Notes: generated by a model from the sequence alone, not told the origin. Shown: positions 39,436 through 48,793, numbered from the stretch's first letter. The stretch is 64,000 nucleotides of DNA from VXNE01 sp965116625 (GCA_965116625.1 OZ220717.1:1-64000), one strand, 5' to 3'. A program made the numbers and translations.

Positions 39436-39714
39436 GTGAACCAGCTAACGATACGCGGCTTCGACGACGAACTGGCGCGGCGCATTCGACAAATGGCGGA
39501 CCAGGAGGGCATTTCCCTGAATCGAGCAGTATTGCGGCTCCTCTGCCGTGGCGCCGGCCTCGAACCCGGCAAGCCGGAAGTGGACACTGTGGGATCTTCG
39601 TTGGACCACCTGATCGGCACATGGACGCACGAGGAAGCCATCGAGATGGATCAAGCCCTCCAGGACCTTTCGCAAATCGATCAGCGTATGTCGGAGCGAG
39701 GATTCTCCGAATGA
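39436..39714 (+). CDS. Ribbon-helix-helix antitoxin (FitA/VapB-like)
   Basis: The 92-aa protein begins with an RHH motif (NQLTIRGFDDELARRIRQMADQEGISLNRAVLRLL), the DNA-binding end of FitA-type VapB antitoxins. The C-terminal half (DHLIGTWTHEEAIEMDQALQDL) fits the toxin-neutralising part. Start GTG at 39436. The toxin gene that should follow is reduced to a C-terminal fragment, so this is an orphan antitoxin. Confidence 0.82.
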   Translation: MNQLTIRGFDDELARRIRQMADQEGISLNRAVLRLLCRGAGLEPGKPEVDTVGSSLDHLIGTWTHEEAIEMDQALQDLSQIDQRMSERGFSE

Positions 39715-39823
39715 CATCTGGATCGCTGCACACGCCATGGAGACGGGCGCGGATCTCATTTCATCCGATCAGCATTTCGCGTTCGTTGACGGGCTCGCCT
39801 GGATACGAGTCCCCGTAGACTGA
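39713..39823 (+). pseudogene. C-terminal remnant of a VapC/PIN-domain toxin
   Basis: Immediately after the RHH antitoxin, one frame reads DIWIAAHAMETGADLISSDQ followed by HFAFVDGLAWIRVPVD and a stop (39821-39823). This is the last ~36 residues of a PIN-domain VapC toxin: the DxWIAA helix, the conserved ...SSDQHF segment with the distal Asp, and the final GL.WI strand. The first ~100 residues, including the N-terminal catalytic Asp, are missing. It has no start codon of its own and cannot be active. Confidence 0.82.
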
Positions 39824-39829
39824 TCGAAC

Positions 39830-40243
39830 ATGAACAAAAGATCCCGGTTCGACCTCATCGTGCACACATTCGTATTCGACCGCGACCGCCTGTTGCTGCT
39901 GCGGCGTGCCAACACGGGGTTCCTCGACGGCTACTACTCGCTGCCGGGCGGACATGTCGAACTGGGCGAAGAGATCGCCGTGGCGGCCGCGCGCGAGGTC
40001 CGGGAAGAGGCACGTATCGAAATCCTGGAAATCGAACCCGTGATCGTCATGCCCTACGGCGACGGCGTCGACTTCCTGTTCGAAGCAAAGCGTTGGAGCG
40101 GCACCGCCGGAATCGGTGAACCGGACCGCTGCGACGACCTCGTGTGGGCGCCGCCCGACCGGCTACCGGAAAAGACCGCGCCGTATCTCCGAAAGGCGCT
40201 GGAACTCAGAAGCGCGGGCACCTGGTACCACGAGTTCCGCTGA
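39830..40243 (+). CDS. Nudix hydrolase
   Basis: The 137-aa protein has a complete Nudix box (about residues 41-63: GHVELGEEIAVAAAREVREE, then ARIEI) after the LLLLRRANTGFLDGYYSLPGG lead-in. Nudix enzymes cleave nucleoside diphosphates linked to another group. The GYYSLPGGHVE type suggests a MutT-like or ADP-sugar-like role, but the substrate is not clear. The ATG at 39830 starts seven bases after the VapC remnant stop. Confidence 0.9.
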   Translation: MNKRSRFDLIVHTFVFDRDRLLLLRRANTGFLDGYYSLPGGHVELGEEIAVAAAREVREEARIEILEIEPVIVMPYGDGVDFLFEAKRWSGTAGIGEPDRCDDLVWAPPDRLPEKTAPYLRKALELRSAGTWYHEFR

Positions 40244-40274
40244 GGCAGCACGCCATCCCGGGTGCCGCCTGTTG

Positions 40275-42769
40275 TCAGAACTCGTACCTCAACCGTCCGT
40301 ACATGAGCCGGCCGTTGTAGCCGGCGGGAGAGTACCGGGGATACAGCCGGCCCGAACTCGGCGAACGGACGGCTTCATCGGGATAGGCGTCCAGGACGTT
40401 GTCCGACCCGATGATCACCGCGATCTTCTCCGAGAAGGCGTACTTCGCCGAGACGTCCAGGTACTGGTACCCGTCATGGTAGTGGTTGTCGTCGGAGTCG
40501 AACCAACTGCCGAAGTAGTTGAGGCGCGCACCGAGGTCCCACCTTTCCATGGCGTGGTTCACGGCCAGGCTGATCCGGGAACCCGGAGCGCCGCTCTCGA
40601 TGGATGCGACGCGGCTGGCGGTCGACGCCTGCTCGAGTTCCGTGATCTCGGTCATGGTCCTGTTGTATCCGGCCAGCAGGTTGGTTACGCCCAGAGCCGT
40701 ATCGAAGCGCTGGGTCAGTACGACATCCAGGCCCGTTGTCCGGGTATCGTAGTCATTGGTGAAATAGCGGATTCGGTTGAAATCCTCCGCTGCCGCGACT
40801 CCCGCCGCCATCAGGTCCGCCCGAATCGCGTCGGTCACCGTGAGGTTGTCGGAAAGCGCGATCCTGTCCTCGAGTTCGATGCGGAACAGGTCGACGGCCA
40901 GGTCCAGGCCTCCGTCCGTCTGGACGAGGAACCCGAGGGTGAAGTTGTTCGAGCTTTCCGCGTCGAGCGGCGCGCCGCCCAGGGCCAGCGCCACCGGATT
41001 GGTGGAGGCTACCGTGCCCTGTTCCCGGAATACGCCGGTGGCGGAATCCACTACAGTGGACAGGTTGTTGGCGTTCTGCTGTCCCGGCGTGGGCGCCCGG
41101 AATCCACTGCCGACGGAAGCCCGGACCGCCACCAGGTCGTTCATCTGAACGCGGCCCGCCAGCTTGAAATTGAGCACCGAACCGAAATCGTCGAAGTCCT
41201 CCCAGCGCAGGGCGCCCCCGAGACGCGTGCAGTCGTTCACGTCCGCCTCGAGATCGACATAGGCCGCCAGGTTGGCCCGGTCCCATTTGCCCGCGCTGGC
41301 GGGGTTGAATCCGCCGAAGCCGTTGGAGCGCGCGGAGAAACCGTCGGCGCCGAACGGTCCGGTGTCCCACGAGAGTTGCTCGCCGGTCACGATCTTGAAT
41401 CCCTCCTGCCGCCACTCGAAGCCGCCGGCCACGTTCAGGTCGGAGGCGAGACCGACATCCATCGCATAGGTCAGGTCCACGTTGAAGTTGGTCTCCGTCT
41501 GCGCGTTCGCGCCGATGTCGAAGGAACGTGGCGTCGCGGGGCCGTACGAGGCGTTGACCGTCTCGTGGATAAAGAAGTCCAGGTGGTTTCGGCCATGACT
41601 GATAGACATGTCGTAGGTCAGGCCATTTGCCGCCGTGCCGGTGTAGCCGGCTACCGCGGACGCGTCGGTCATGCTGGCGCCGAACGCTGGCGTGAACCCT
41701 TCCGGCAAAATCTCGGCGAACGCGAAACACGCGTCGTCCGCGCGCAGCAGGTCGCGTACCGTCACCACGTTCTCCGGCGTGGCAGCGTAGTCGTACCGGG
41801 CCTTGCAGGCTTCTCCGCCCCCGATCAGGATCCTGCCGCCACTCACGTAGACGCCGGATCGGCCCTGGGGCGAGCGGTAGAAGAACGCAGTGGTGACGTC
41901 GCGGGTCGTGTAGTTGCCGAATGCGTAGCCGCGTGCGCCATTGTCGAACTCGAAACCGGTATTGACGAAAGCCTTCAGACCGCCTTCAACCTCCGCATCG
42001 CCCCAGGGCTTTGCGGGGTTCGCCACGGATACGCCGACCGCCTGCATGGCCACCGCATCCGGGTGCTGGACGCTGCGGTCGGTGGACGCCGAGGTCGTGT
42101 ATTCGAGGCTCAGGTTCGCAAAGCCCGCCGTGCCGGCACCGAATCCGCGATTGGCCGAGATCACCGTCACGTCCTCTGACGTGTTCTCGGTGTGGAAGCC
42201 GTACTTGGCCTCGATGCCGCCCCCTCACTGTCGTCCCGCAGCACGAAATTGACGACACCGGCGATGGCGTCGGAACCGTATTGCGCCGCGGCGCCATCCC
42301 GGAGCACCTCGACCCTATCGATGGCAACTGCGGGGATAGCGGAAATGTCCGGTCCCTGGGCACCGTCGGACGCACCGTTGGAAATCCACTGGATGACCGC
42401 GCCGCGGTGACGGCGCTTGTTGTTCACCAGCACCAGCGTGTGGTCGGGCGCCAGGCCGCGCAGGTTGACCGGCCGCAGCAGCGCCGCCGCGTCCCGGGAC
42501 GGGTTGGTGCTCACGTGAAACGACGGAATCGTGGTCCGCAGCAGGTTGGACATGTCGCCGCTGCCCTGTCCCATGAGGGCTTCTGCGTCGATGGCGTCCA
42601 CCGGCACCGGTGCGTCGGTGGCGGTGCGGGGCGCGGCGCGCGTGCCGACCACGACCACGGTCTCGAGCTGCGCTCCGGACGGTTCCGTCTCTTCGCCGTG
42701 CGCAACTCCCTGGGCGAGCGCCAGGGCGGCGATACACGGGCTGATGCGATAGAAGGGTTTCGGTTGCAT
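40275..42769 (-). pseudogene. TonB-dependent outer-membrane receptor, broken by one frameshift
   Basis: The signal peptide (MQPKPFYRISPCIAALALAQ) and plug domain (NLRGLAPDHTLVLVNNKRRH) are read from 42769 up to about 42225. The 22-strand barrel continues in another frame to 40275 and ends YGRLRYEF with the terminal Phe of an outer-membrane protein. The break falls in a run of five Cs at 42220-42224 (Gs on the coding strand). Adding one base joins DDSEGGGIEAKYGF smoothly, giving about 831 residues. Both halves are otherwise intact, so this may be phase variation, a recent mutation or a base-call error. Ligand not deducible. Confidence 0.85.
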
Positions 42770-42950
42770 AAGGGTAACCCTCGGTTAGCTGCCGGATATC
42801 GGTAAAGGGATTCAGATGGTCCCGCAGATGACTCCTAAACATCGGCAGGGGGCGCGTCAGCGCGCGGCAAGTATACAACCGCAGTAGCCCCGTATCGCCC
42901 CTTCCGTCAAGTCGATAGAATCCCCGTCCCTTCGGACACGGGAGGCGGCA

Positions 42951-43925
42951 ATGGCGGATGCGGTGAGGATCGCGGTGACGGGAGCGGCGGGCCAGATCGG
43001 GTACGCGCTCGTGTTTCGGATCGCATCGGGGCAACTCCTGGGCGATGACACGCCCGTCGAACTGCAACTGCTTGAGATCCCGCCCGCCATGGACGCCGTC
43101 AACGGCGTCATCATGGAAGTCGAGGACTGCGCCTTTCCCCTGCTCGCCGGAATCACCGCCACCGACGATCCGAACGTCGCCTTCGACGGCGCCGACATCG
43201 CGGTTCTCGTCGGCGCCCGGCCGCGGACGGCGGGCATGGAACGGGGCGACCTGCTGGAAGCCAATGCCGCCATTTTCTCCGTCCAGGGGGCAGCGCTGAA
43301 CGCGCATGCATCGCGGGACGTGAAAGTACTGGTCGTCGGCAATCCCGCGAACACCAACTGCCTGATCGCGCAACGCAACGCACCGGATCTGGATCCCCGC
43401 AACTTCACCGCGATGATGCGCCTTGACCACAATCGCGCCAGGGCCCAACTCGCCGCAAAGACCGGCGCGCACGTCGATGCCGTGCGGGGCCTCGTGGTCT
43501 GGGGCAATCACTCGGCAACGCAGTACCCCGACCTGCATCACACCACCGTGGACGGGAAGCCGGCGATGGACCTGGTCGACCAGGCCTGGTACGCGAACGA
43601 GTTCATCCCGACGGTGCAGCAGCGCGGCGCAGCCATTATCGCCGCCCGCGGCGCCTCGAGCGCCGCTTCCGCCGCCAACGCGATCATCGAGCACATCGGC
43701 GACTGGGTACACGGCGCGGACGATGTCGTCAGCATGGGCGTCTACTCCGACGGCAGCTACGGCATCGAAGCGGGCCTGATCTATTCGTTCCCCGTCAGGT
43801 GCGTCGACGGCGACTGGCAGGTCATTGACGGCCTCGACATCAGCGACTTCAGCCGCGGGAAGATGCGGGCCACGGAAGCCGAACTGCAGGAGGAACGCGA
43901 CGCTGTCGCGCACCTGCTTCCGTAG
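42951..43925 (+). CDS. mdh: Malate dehydrogenase, NAD-dependent (type 2)
   Basis: The 324-aa TCA-cycle enzyme has the NAD loop VTGAAGQIGYALVFRIASG, the substrate loop VGARPRTAGMERGDLLEANA with the discriminating Arg, VGNPANTN, LDHNRAR and the catalytic His in WGNHSATQYPD. This is the cytosolic/type-2 class found in many beta- and gammaproteobacteria, distinct from the E. coli-type enzyme. Divergent from the TonB receptor gene. Confidence 0.95.
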   Translation: MADAVRIAVTGAAGQIGYALVFRIASGQLLGDDTPVELQLLEIPPAMDAVNGVIMEVEDCAFPLLAGITATDDPNVAFDGADIAVLVGARPRTAGMERGDLLEANAAIFSVQGAALNAHASRDVKVLVVGNPANTNCLIAQRNAPDLDPRNFTAMMRLDHNRARAQLAAKTGAHVDAVRGLVVWGNHSATQYPDLHHTTVDGKPAMDLVDQAWYANEFIPTVQQRGAAIIAARGASSAASAANAIIEHIGDWVHGADDVVSMGVYSDGSYGIEAGLIYSFPVRCVDGDWQVIDGLDISDFSRGKMRATEAELQEERDAVAHLLP

Positions 43926-43954
43926 GGCGAGCCCCGGTACGCAGCGGAGGTCTG

Positions 43955-44638
43955 CTATCCCATCATCTGCCGCCAGGTGTCGAGGTCCTTGACGGCGAGA
44001 TAGGGATTCTGCCCCTTCGACTCGGCCAGCGTCGCGTTGGGGACGGCACTGTAGTTGTGGCCGGGCAGCAGCAGCGTGTCGTCCGGCAGGGATTTCAATC
44101 GCTGCAGGCTGTGGTACATCTCCTCCGGGTCCGAGCCCGGCAAGTCAACACGGCCGCAGCCGTTGATGAACAGCGTATCGCCGGACACGAGAGTATTCCT
44201 GATCCGGAAACACTGCGACCCTGGGGTGTGTCCGGGCGTGTGCAGGAACTCGACCTCTATGTCGCCTATCTTGAGCGTGTCGCCGGAGTCGACGCGGACG
44301 AGGTCTGTTTCGGAAATGCCCGTGACCTTCTTCACGCCGTCCGACTCGTGCCTGTGCGCGTAGATCTTGACCGGGGACTTCTCGAGCAACTCGGCGACAC
44401 CGGCGATGTTGTGGCCGCGCATGCCGCCGCCGATGTGGTCCGGGTGGTAGTGGGTCGCCAATGCGGCGACGAGCTTGTAGTCGCGAGACTCAAGATGGCG
44501 CAGCAGACCGTCGATGTCCCATGCGGGATCGACGATCGCCACCTCGCGGGTGCTGCGCGACCCGACCACATAGGTGAAGTTCGCCATCGGCCCGATTTCA
44601 ATCTGCTCGATGAGCAGTTCGTTTTGCTGGTCGCCCAT
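43955..44638 (-). CDS. MBL-fold hydrolase (glyoxalase II / persulfide dioxygenase-like)
   Basis: The 227-aa enzyme has the metal site THYHPDHIGG, a second His in HTPGHTPGS and the Asp in SGDTLFINGCGRVDLPG, with the LPGHNYS closing motif. The FINGCGRVDLPGSDP stretch is typical of ETHE1-like / persulfide dioxygenase and glyoxalase-II relatives, so the role could be sulfide/persulfide oxidation or thioester hydrolysis. The ATG at 44638 is fixed by AGGAG six bases upstream; an upstream in-frame extension has no ribosome-binding site. Confidence 0.88.
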   Translation of the reverse strand: MGDQQNELLIEQIEIGPMANFTYVVGSRSTREVAIVDPAWDIDGLLRHLESRDYKLVAALATHYHPDHIGGGMRGHNIAGVAELLEKSPVKIYAHRHESDGVKKVTGISETDLVRVDSGDTLKIGDIEVEFLHTPGHTPGSQCFRIRNTLVSGDTLFINGCGRVDLPGSDPEEMYHSLQRLKSLPDDTLLLPGHNYSAVPNATLAESKGQNPYLAVKDLDTWRQMMG

Positions 44639-44746
44639 GTGCCACTCCTGCGGGGAACGGCAACCATAGCACCGCCGGGCGCGGTATTGCCGCGCGTAAC
44701 GACTCCGGCGAGTTCGTCCGGCCGGGAAATGGCCTATAGTCGAGGG

Positions 44747-45295
44747 ATGGCACGAAAAGTCGTAGGCGTCATCGCGATGGCCGTCCTCCTGTCCCAGGGC
44801 GCTGCCGCAGACGTGCAGGTCGGAGACGTCCCCCCTCCCCGTCTGGGGACCGACCGGAACGGCGACCGCATCAACCTTGAAGAGATGTCCGGCAAGATCG
44901 TCGTCATCAGCTTCTGGGCGACGTGGTGTCCACCGTGCCGCAAGGAATTGCCCGTCCTGGAAGCTATCCATAATTCCATTGGCGAGGACCGGCTGGAGGT
45001 CATTGCCATCAACACCGAGGACTCGCGGACCTACCGCGGAGCCCTGCGCCGCCTCAAGGACTACAGGATGACCCTCGTCCACGACCGGCGCGGCCTGCTC
45101 CAGCGCCAGTACGGCGTCGACGGGCTGCCACACATGGTGATCGTCGGGATCAAGGGCATCGTCGTCTCTGTCAAGCGCGGCTACAACGAGGACATGGTGG
45201 TGCCGATCGTCGAGGAGTTGAACAGCCTGCTACGGGCGCAGGCGAGAGCACGGCATCAGGAGCCCTCAGCCGGGGAATGTTTCCCCGACCGCTGA
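44747..45295 (+). CDS. TlpA-like exported thioredoxin-fold protein
   Basis: The predicted 182-aa product has a signal peptide (MARKVVGVIAMAVLLSQGAAA) and a TlpA/ResA-type thioredoxin domain with the active site WATWCPPCRKELP and cis-Pro in GVDGLPHMVIV. It is a periplasmic thiol reductant or cytochrome-c maturation helper. The last dozen codons (EPSAGECFPDR) lie inside repeat copy B (45258-45349), so its natural C-terminus may have been replaced. Divergent from the MBL gene. Confidence 0.85.
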   Translation: MARKVVGVIAMAVLLSQGAAADVQVGDVPPPRLGTDRNGDRINLEEMSGKIVVISFWATWCPPCRKELPVLEAIHNSIGEDRLEVIAINTEDSRTYRGALRRLKDYRMTLVHDRRGLLQRQYGVDGLPHMVIVGIKGIVVSVKRGYNEDMVVPIVEELNSLLRAQARARHQEPSAGECFPDR

Positions 45296-45349
45296 CGCGT
45301 AGGGAAGTGCCGGCGATCCCCCGTCGGTGGATGCGTACTTCCATGGAAG
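45258..45349 (+). repeat. Structured ~90-bp dispersed repeat, copy B
   Basis: Same element as 9931-10020, in the opposite orientation: AGGAGCCCTCAGC start, hairpin CGGGGAA-TG-TTTCCCCG, a conserved CCCCCGTCGG core, and the CTTCCATGGAAG palindrome (45338-45349). The hairpin stem differs from copy A by paired changes that keep the stem, consistent with selection for structure. A further hairpin TTCCGTC ... GACGGAA follows at 45362-45389. It sits at the 3-prime end of tlpA, as copy A sits at the 3-prime end of a PH-like gene. Confidence 0.8.
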
Positions 45350-45486
45350 CCCTGACGCTACTTCCGTCGGGGAGAGGCGACGGACGGAATCCCAGCCGGA
45401 GTGCGCGATCACCACAGGGACAAAAGTTCCGCCACGTGTCCGAATCTGGCGAACCCGTCCGCCCGCCGATGACATATAGTGGCGCG

Positions 45487-46881
45487 ATGCTGCCAGCCCC
45501 GGACATCTGCCGCCGCGCCCGCCTGGCGCGAGACCTTCGCTTCGACGGCCATTTCGTCGTCGGCGTCGTGACCACCGGCGTGTTCTGCCGCCCGATCTGC
45601 CCCGCAAGGACGCCCGCAGAGGAGAACGTCCGTTACTTCGCGACATCCGCGGCCGCGCTGGAGGCCGGCTACCGACCTTGCCTGCGCTGCCGCCCCGAAC
45701 GCGAAAGCCCGCTACCCGCCTGGACGATCCGCAGCGAGATCGTCGTGCGCGCAGTCCGAATGATCGACAACGGCTACCTTGCCGAACGCCCGGTAAGCGC
45801 GCTCGCCGCCGCGCTCGGTGTCGGTGAGCGGCACCTGAACCGCCTGTTTCGAGAGGAACTCGGCGCGACCCCGAAAGGGTTGGCGCGGATGCGCCGAATC
45901 GCGCTCGCCAAGCGTCTGGTCGACGAAACGCACCTGCCAATGGCCGAAGTGGCCTCTGTTGCGGGTTACGGCAGCGTTCGCCGCTTCAACGACGAGTTCT
46001 CGCGGGTGTTTCGCCGCCCTCCGCGGGCAGCGCGCCGCCAACGCGCAATCTCAGGCTCTTCCCCCATAAGCCTGCGCCTGCCGATCCGCCAGCCGTTCGA
46101 CGCCGACTGGGTGTTTTCCTTCCTCGCACGCCGCGCCCTTCCGGGCCTGGAAAGCGGGCATGGCCACACCTATCGGCGAAGGATCGATGGCCATTACATC
46201 TCGGTGTCGCACCGGGATGGGGCCCTTTGGCTCGAGGTGCCAGGCGAACTCGCCGACCGAACCTCGGATGTCCTCTCACGCGTTCGGCGCGTGTTCGATC
46301 TCGATGCGGACCCGGAAGCGATCGAGTCACACCTTCTCGAGTCTCCCGGATGCGCACCCTGGCTGCGCGCCGGGCGCGGCATCCGCGTTCCGGGGGCATG
46401 GGACGCCTTCGAAGGTGCCGTCAGGGCGATCCTCGGACAACAGGTCTCCATCGACCGCGCCACGGAACTGGCGACCAGGCTCGCAGGGATGTTCGGCAAT
46501 GTCGGGTTTCCCAGCCCCGCGACGCTCGCGAACGCCGACGTGGCCGCAATCGGGATACCCGGGATGCGGGCCACTGCGGTGCGACAGCTCGCGAGCACAG
46601 TGCTCGAACGCGGCGACGCCTTCCTCCTCGATCCGCCGACGGCGCGCGAAACCCTGCTCGGTATCGATGGCATAGGGCCCTGGACCGCCGAATACGTCGC
46701 CATGCGCGTCGCTCGCGACCCGGACGCCTTCCTCTCCTCGGACTGGGTCGTGCGAAAGGCCATGGGGACGAATGCCCGCGACGCGTTGCAGCAAGCGGAG
46801 CCATGGCGACCCTGGCGCGCCTACGCGGTCATGCACCTCTGGCGCGCTTACTCCACGCCGTTCAATCAGGGAAGCAATTGA
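45487..46881 (+). CDS. Ada-AlkA fusion: Ada regulatory domain plus 3-methyladenine DNA glycosylase II
   Basis: This 464-aa DNA repair protein has three parts: an Ada zinc domain with Cys34, Cys38, Cys65 and Cys68 (VTTGVFCRPICPAR, CLRCRPE); an AraC-type HTH (about 78-175); and an AlkA HhH-GPD glycosylase with GIGPWTAEYVAMR and the catalytic Asp in FLSSDWVV. Cys34 is the methyl-phosphotriester acceptor, so methylation should turn it into an activator of repair genes while the C-terminus excises alkylated bases. It is followed one base later by the ogt gene. Confidence 0.94.
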   Translation: MLPAPDICRRARLARDLRFDGHFVVGVVTTGVFCRPICPARTPAEENVRYFATSAAALEAGYRPCLRCRPERESPLPAWTIRSEIVVRAVRMIDNGYLAERPVSALAAALGVGERHLNRLFREELGATPKGLARMRRIALAKRLVDETHLPMAEVASVAGYGSVRRFNDEFSRVFRRPPRAARRQRAISGSSPISLRLPIRQPFDADWVFSFLARRALPGLESGHGHTYRRRIDGHYISVSHRDGALWLEVPGELADRTSDVLSRVRRVFDLDADPEAIESHLLESPGCAPWLRAGRGIRVPGAWDAFEGAVRAILGQQVSIDRATELATRLAGMFGNVGFPSPATLANADVAAIGIPGMRATAVRQLASTVLERGDAFLLDPPTARETLLGIDGIGPWTAEYVAMRVARDPDAFLSSDWVVRKAMGTNARDALQQAEPWRPWRAYAVMHLWRAYSTPFNQGSN

Positions 46882-46882
46882 G

Positions 46883-47356
46883 ATGTACTACACACGAATG
46901 GAAAGCCCCGTCGGCAGACTGCTGCTGGCCGGCACCGACGCGCTGTCCCTGATCGCGTTCTCGCGCGGTCCGAAAAGCACCGCGCCGAAAGCGGATTGGA
47001 GGAGCTCGGATGCGCCGTTCCTGCGCCGGGCCGCCACGCAACTCGAAGAGTATTTTCGGGGCGAACGGCGTCAGTTCAAGCTCGAACTCGACCCCACCGG
47101 GACACCGTTCCAACTCACGGTGCTCGATGCGCTGGCAACGATTCCCTACGGTGAGACACGCAGCTATGGCGAAGTCGCGGCGCAGATCGGAAGACCGAAG
47201 GCAGTGCGCGCCGTCGGTGCCGCCAACGGCCGAAACCCGCTGCCCATCGTATTGCCATGCCACCGCGTCATCGGCGCCGACGGCAGCCTGACGGGTTTCG
47301 GCGGCGGCATCGAGACGAAGCGCTACCTGCTGGACCTCGAGGGCGCCCGCTACTGA
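46883..47356 (+). CDS. ogt: Methylated-DNA--protein-cysteine methyltransferase
   Basis: The 157-aa suicide methyltransferase repairs O6-alkylguanine. The acceptor is Cys126 in LPCHRVIG, preceded by the Arg finger region (GRPKAVRAVGAANGRNP) and the helix-turn-helix IPYGETRSYGEVA. The ATG at 46883 follows the Ada-AlkA stop with one base between, so the pair forms an adaptive-response operon. Its end overlaps the opposite Metal_resist gene by seven bases. Confidence 0.94.
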   Translation: MYYTRMESPVGRLLLAGTDALSLIAFSRGPKSTAPKADWRSSDAPFLRRAATQLEEYFRGERRQFKLELDPTGTPFQLTVLDALATIPYGETRSYGEVAAQIGRPKAVRAVGAANGRNPLPIVLPCHRVIGADGSLTGFGGGIETKRYLLDLEGARY

Positions 47357-47814
47357 CGTTCCGGCCGTGGCGGCCGCTTGTCCGGCGGCTTCCGGTGGCG
47401 GTCCAGTGCCTTCGTCATCTTGCGCCGTTCCTCGGGGGTGAGCCGCGCGGCCACCGCGACGAGTTTCCTGTGGCTCAGGGCCTGGCTCTCTTCCAGGCGC
47501 TGGCGGAAAACGGCAAGCGCTTCGGACAGCGCCCCCTCGTCGAATGGTTCCGCCACGAAAGCGGCGCGGATGTCCTTCTGGGACCGGTGAAGCTCGCGGA
47601 GTATGGGCCTCAGCTCCCTTCTGGTCTGGAGGTTCCGGGTCACCTCACGCCGCCGGTCCTCTTCGAGGAACCTGAGTTGCGGCATGAACGGCGTAGCGGC
47701 GAACCCGCCCCGGAAACCGGAGTCGCCCGACATGCGGCCGACGATGAACCCCGCCAGCAGCAGGTTGACCACGACCGAGACGATCAACGCACCGATGAGC
47801 CACTTGCCTACCAT
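47350..47814 (-). CDS. Periplasmic heavy-metal sensor-like (Metal_resist/CnrX-type) protein
   Basis: The 154-aa protein has an N-terminal membrane anchor (KWLIGALIVSVVVNLLLAGFIVG) and a periplasmic helical hairpin domain: LRPILRELHRSQKDIRAAFVAEPFDEGALSEAL, then LTPEERRKM. This matches the CnrX/ZraP-like fold. In CnrYXH such a protein senses Ni/Co and releases the sigma factor; metal ligands here cannot be assigned. It abuts the anti-sigma gene and is the last gene of the EF-hand/sigma operon. Confidence 0.78.
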   Translation of the reverse strand: MVGKWLIGALIVSVVVNLLLAGFIVGRMSGDSGFRGGFAATPFMPQLRFLEEDRRREVTRNLQTRRELRPILRELHRSQKDIRAAFVAEPFDEGALSEALAVFRQRLEESQALSHRKLVAVAARLTPEERRKMTKALDRHRKPPDKRPPRPERQ

Positions 47815-48234
47815 TCAGAACTCCCCATCGCTTTCCGCGCTGACCGCTTCCTCGATTTCCGTGAAGGCGATCACCGCCACGGCCTCCTCCAGGTTGTCCG
47901 TCTCGGGATAGGTGAAGCCGACAGTGAAACCCAGCACCAGCGGGGCCGCCGCAAGGGCGGCCGGCCGCCACAACGGCGCGAACAGCCAGGACACGATGTC
48001 GATCGGGCGTCCTTGCGCGCTCAGGTTGGCAAGGATGCGTTCCTTCAGGCCAAGCGGTTCCGGCACTGGCAACGCTTCCGCAAGCAATGCATCGAACGCA
48101 CGTGCGGCATCGAGTTGCCGCCGGCCTGCCGCGGTACCGGCGAATTCACGGCCGACCGCGCGTTGCCCGTTCGGCCAGTGTTCGAGATCTGAACCGTATC
48201 GGTCCAGGCACTCTCGAAATTCTTCGTTTGTCAT
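47815..48234 (-). CDS. Anti-sigma factor-like membrane protein
   Basis: The 139-aa protein has a short cytoplasmic N-terminus (MTNEEFRECLDRYGSDLEHW) that could bind the sigma factor, and one transmembrane helix (about 91-108: LWRPAALAAAPLVLGFTVGF). Its ATG overlaps the sigma factor stop (ATGA, 48231-48234), the usual arrangement for sigma/anti-sigma pairs. No named domain was recognised, so the assignment rests on context. Confidence 0.68.
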   Translation of the reverse strand: MTNEEFRECLDRYGSDLEHWPNGQRAVGREFAGTAAGRRQLDAARAFDALLAEALPVPEPLGLKERILANLSAQGRPIDIVSWLFAPLWRPAALAAAPLVLGFTVGFTYPETDNLEEAVAVIAFTEIEEAVSAESDGEF

Positions 48235-48788
48235 CGCACTCCCTCCAGTTCCAATTGGTCGGCGAGGCGTGCCTTGAGCGCCCGTCTCGCGCGCGCGATC
48301 AGCGACTCCAGCGCGTCCACCGATATATCGAGAATCTGTGCCGCTTCCCGGTTGGACCGTCCCTGGATCTGGCACAGGACCAGCGCCGACCGTTGCCTTT
48401 CGGGAAGCTCGGCGATGCCCGCGTGGACCGCCTTCCGGCGCTGTTCCGCAATGCTCGCCTCGTCCACACCCGGCGCATCATCCGCCATCGCCTCCAGTTC
48501 GATGTCCACGGTAGCCCGCCGCTTTCGGAACGCGTCCACGCACAGGTTGTGGGCGATCCGGTGCAGCCAGGTCGTGAAACGGACGCGCCCGGGCCTGAAC
48601 GTTCGCGCCCGGTGCCACACCCGCAGGAACGTTTCCTGCGCGATGTCTTCCGCATCGGCCCGATTGTTCGTCATCCGGTATACGTAGGCGTGCACGCTAT
48701 TGAGATGCCGGTCCAGCAGGCGCGCGTACGCCTGCTGGTCTCCGGTCTGTACCAGACGCATCAGTTCCTCGTCCGGCACCTGGCCCAA
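48231..48788 (-). CDS. ECF RNA polymerase sigma factor
   Basis: A 185-aa sigma-70 family ECF factor. Region 2 contains the RMTNNRADAEDIAQETFLRVW core-binding segment and FTTWLHRIAHNLCVDAFRKR; region 4 contains LPERQRSALVLCQIQGRSNREAA with the HTH. It should transcribe a stress regulon together with its downstream anti-sigma. The start is probably the TTG at 48788, five bases after the EF-hand stop, but the GTG at 48779 cannot be excluded. Confidence 0.93.
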   Translation of the reverse strand: MGQVPDEELMRLVQTGDQQAYARLLDRHLNSVHAYVYRMTNNRADAEDIAQETFLRVWHRARTFRPGRVRFTTWLHRIAHNLCVDAFRKRRATVDIELEAMADDAPGVDEASIAEQRRKAVHAGIAELPERQRSALVLCQIQGRSNREAAQILDISVDALESLIARARRALKARLADQLELEGVR

Positions 48789-48793
48789 AATGG

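Noticed and set aside
40275..42170. Treating the receptor barrel as an independent gene starting at the GTG at 42170
   Set aside because: It would lack signal peptide and plug; the upstream half fits in another frame with one homopolymer base, so both are one gene.
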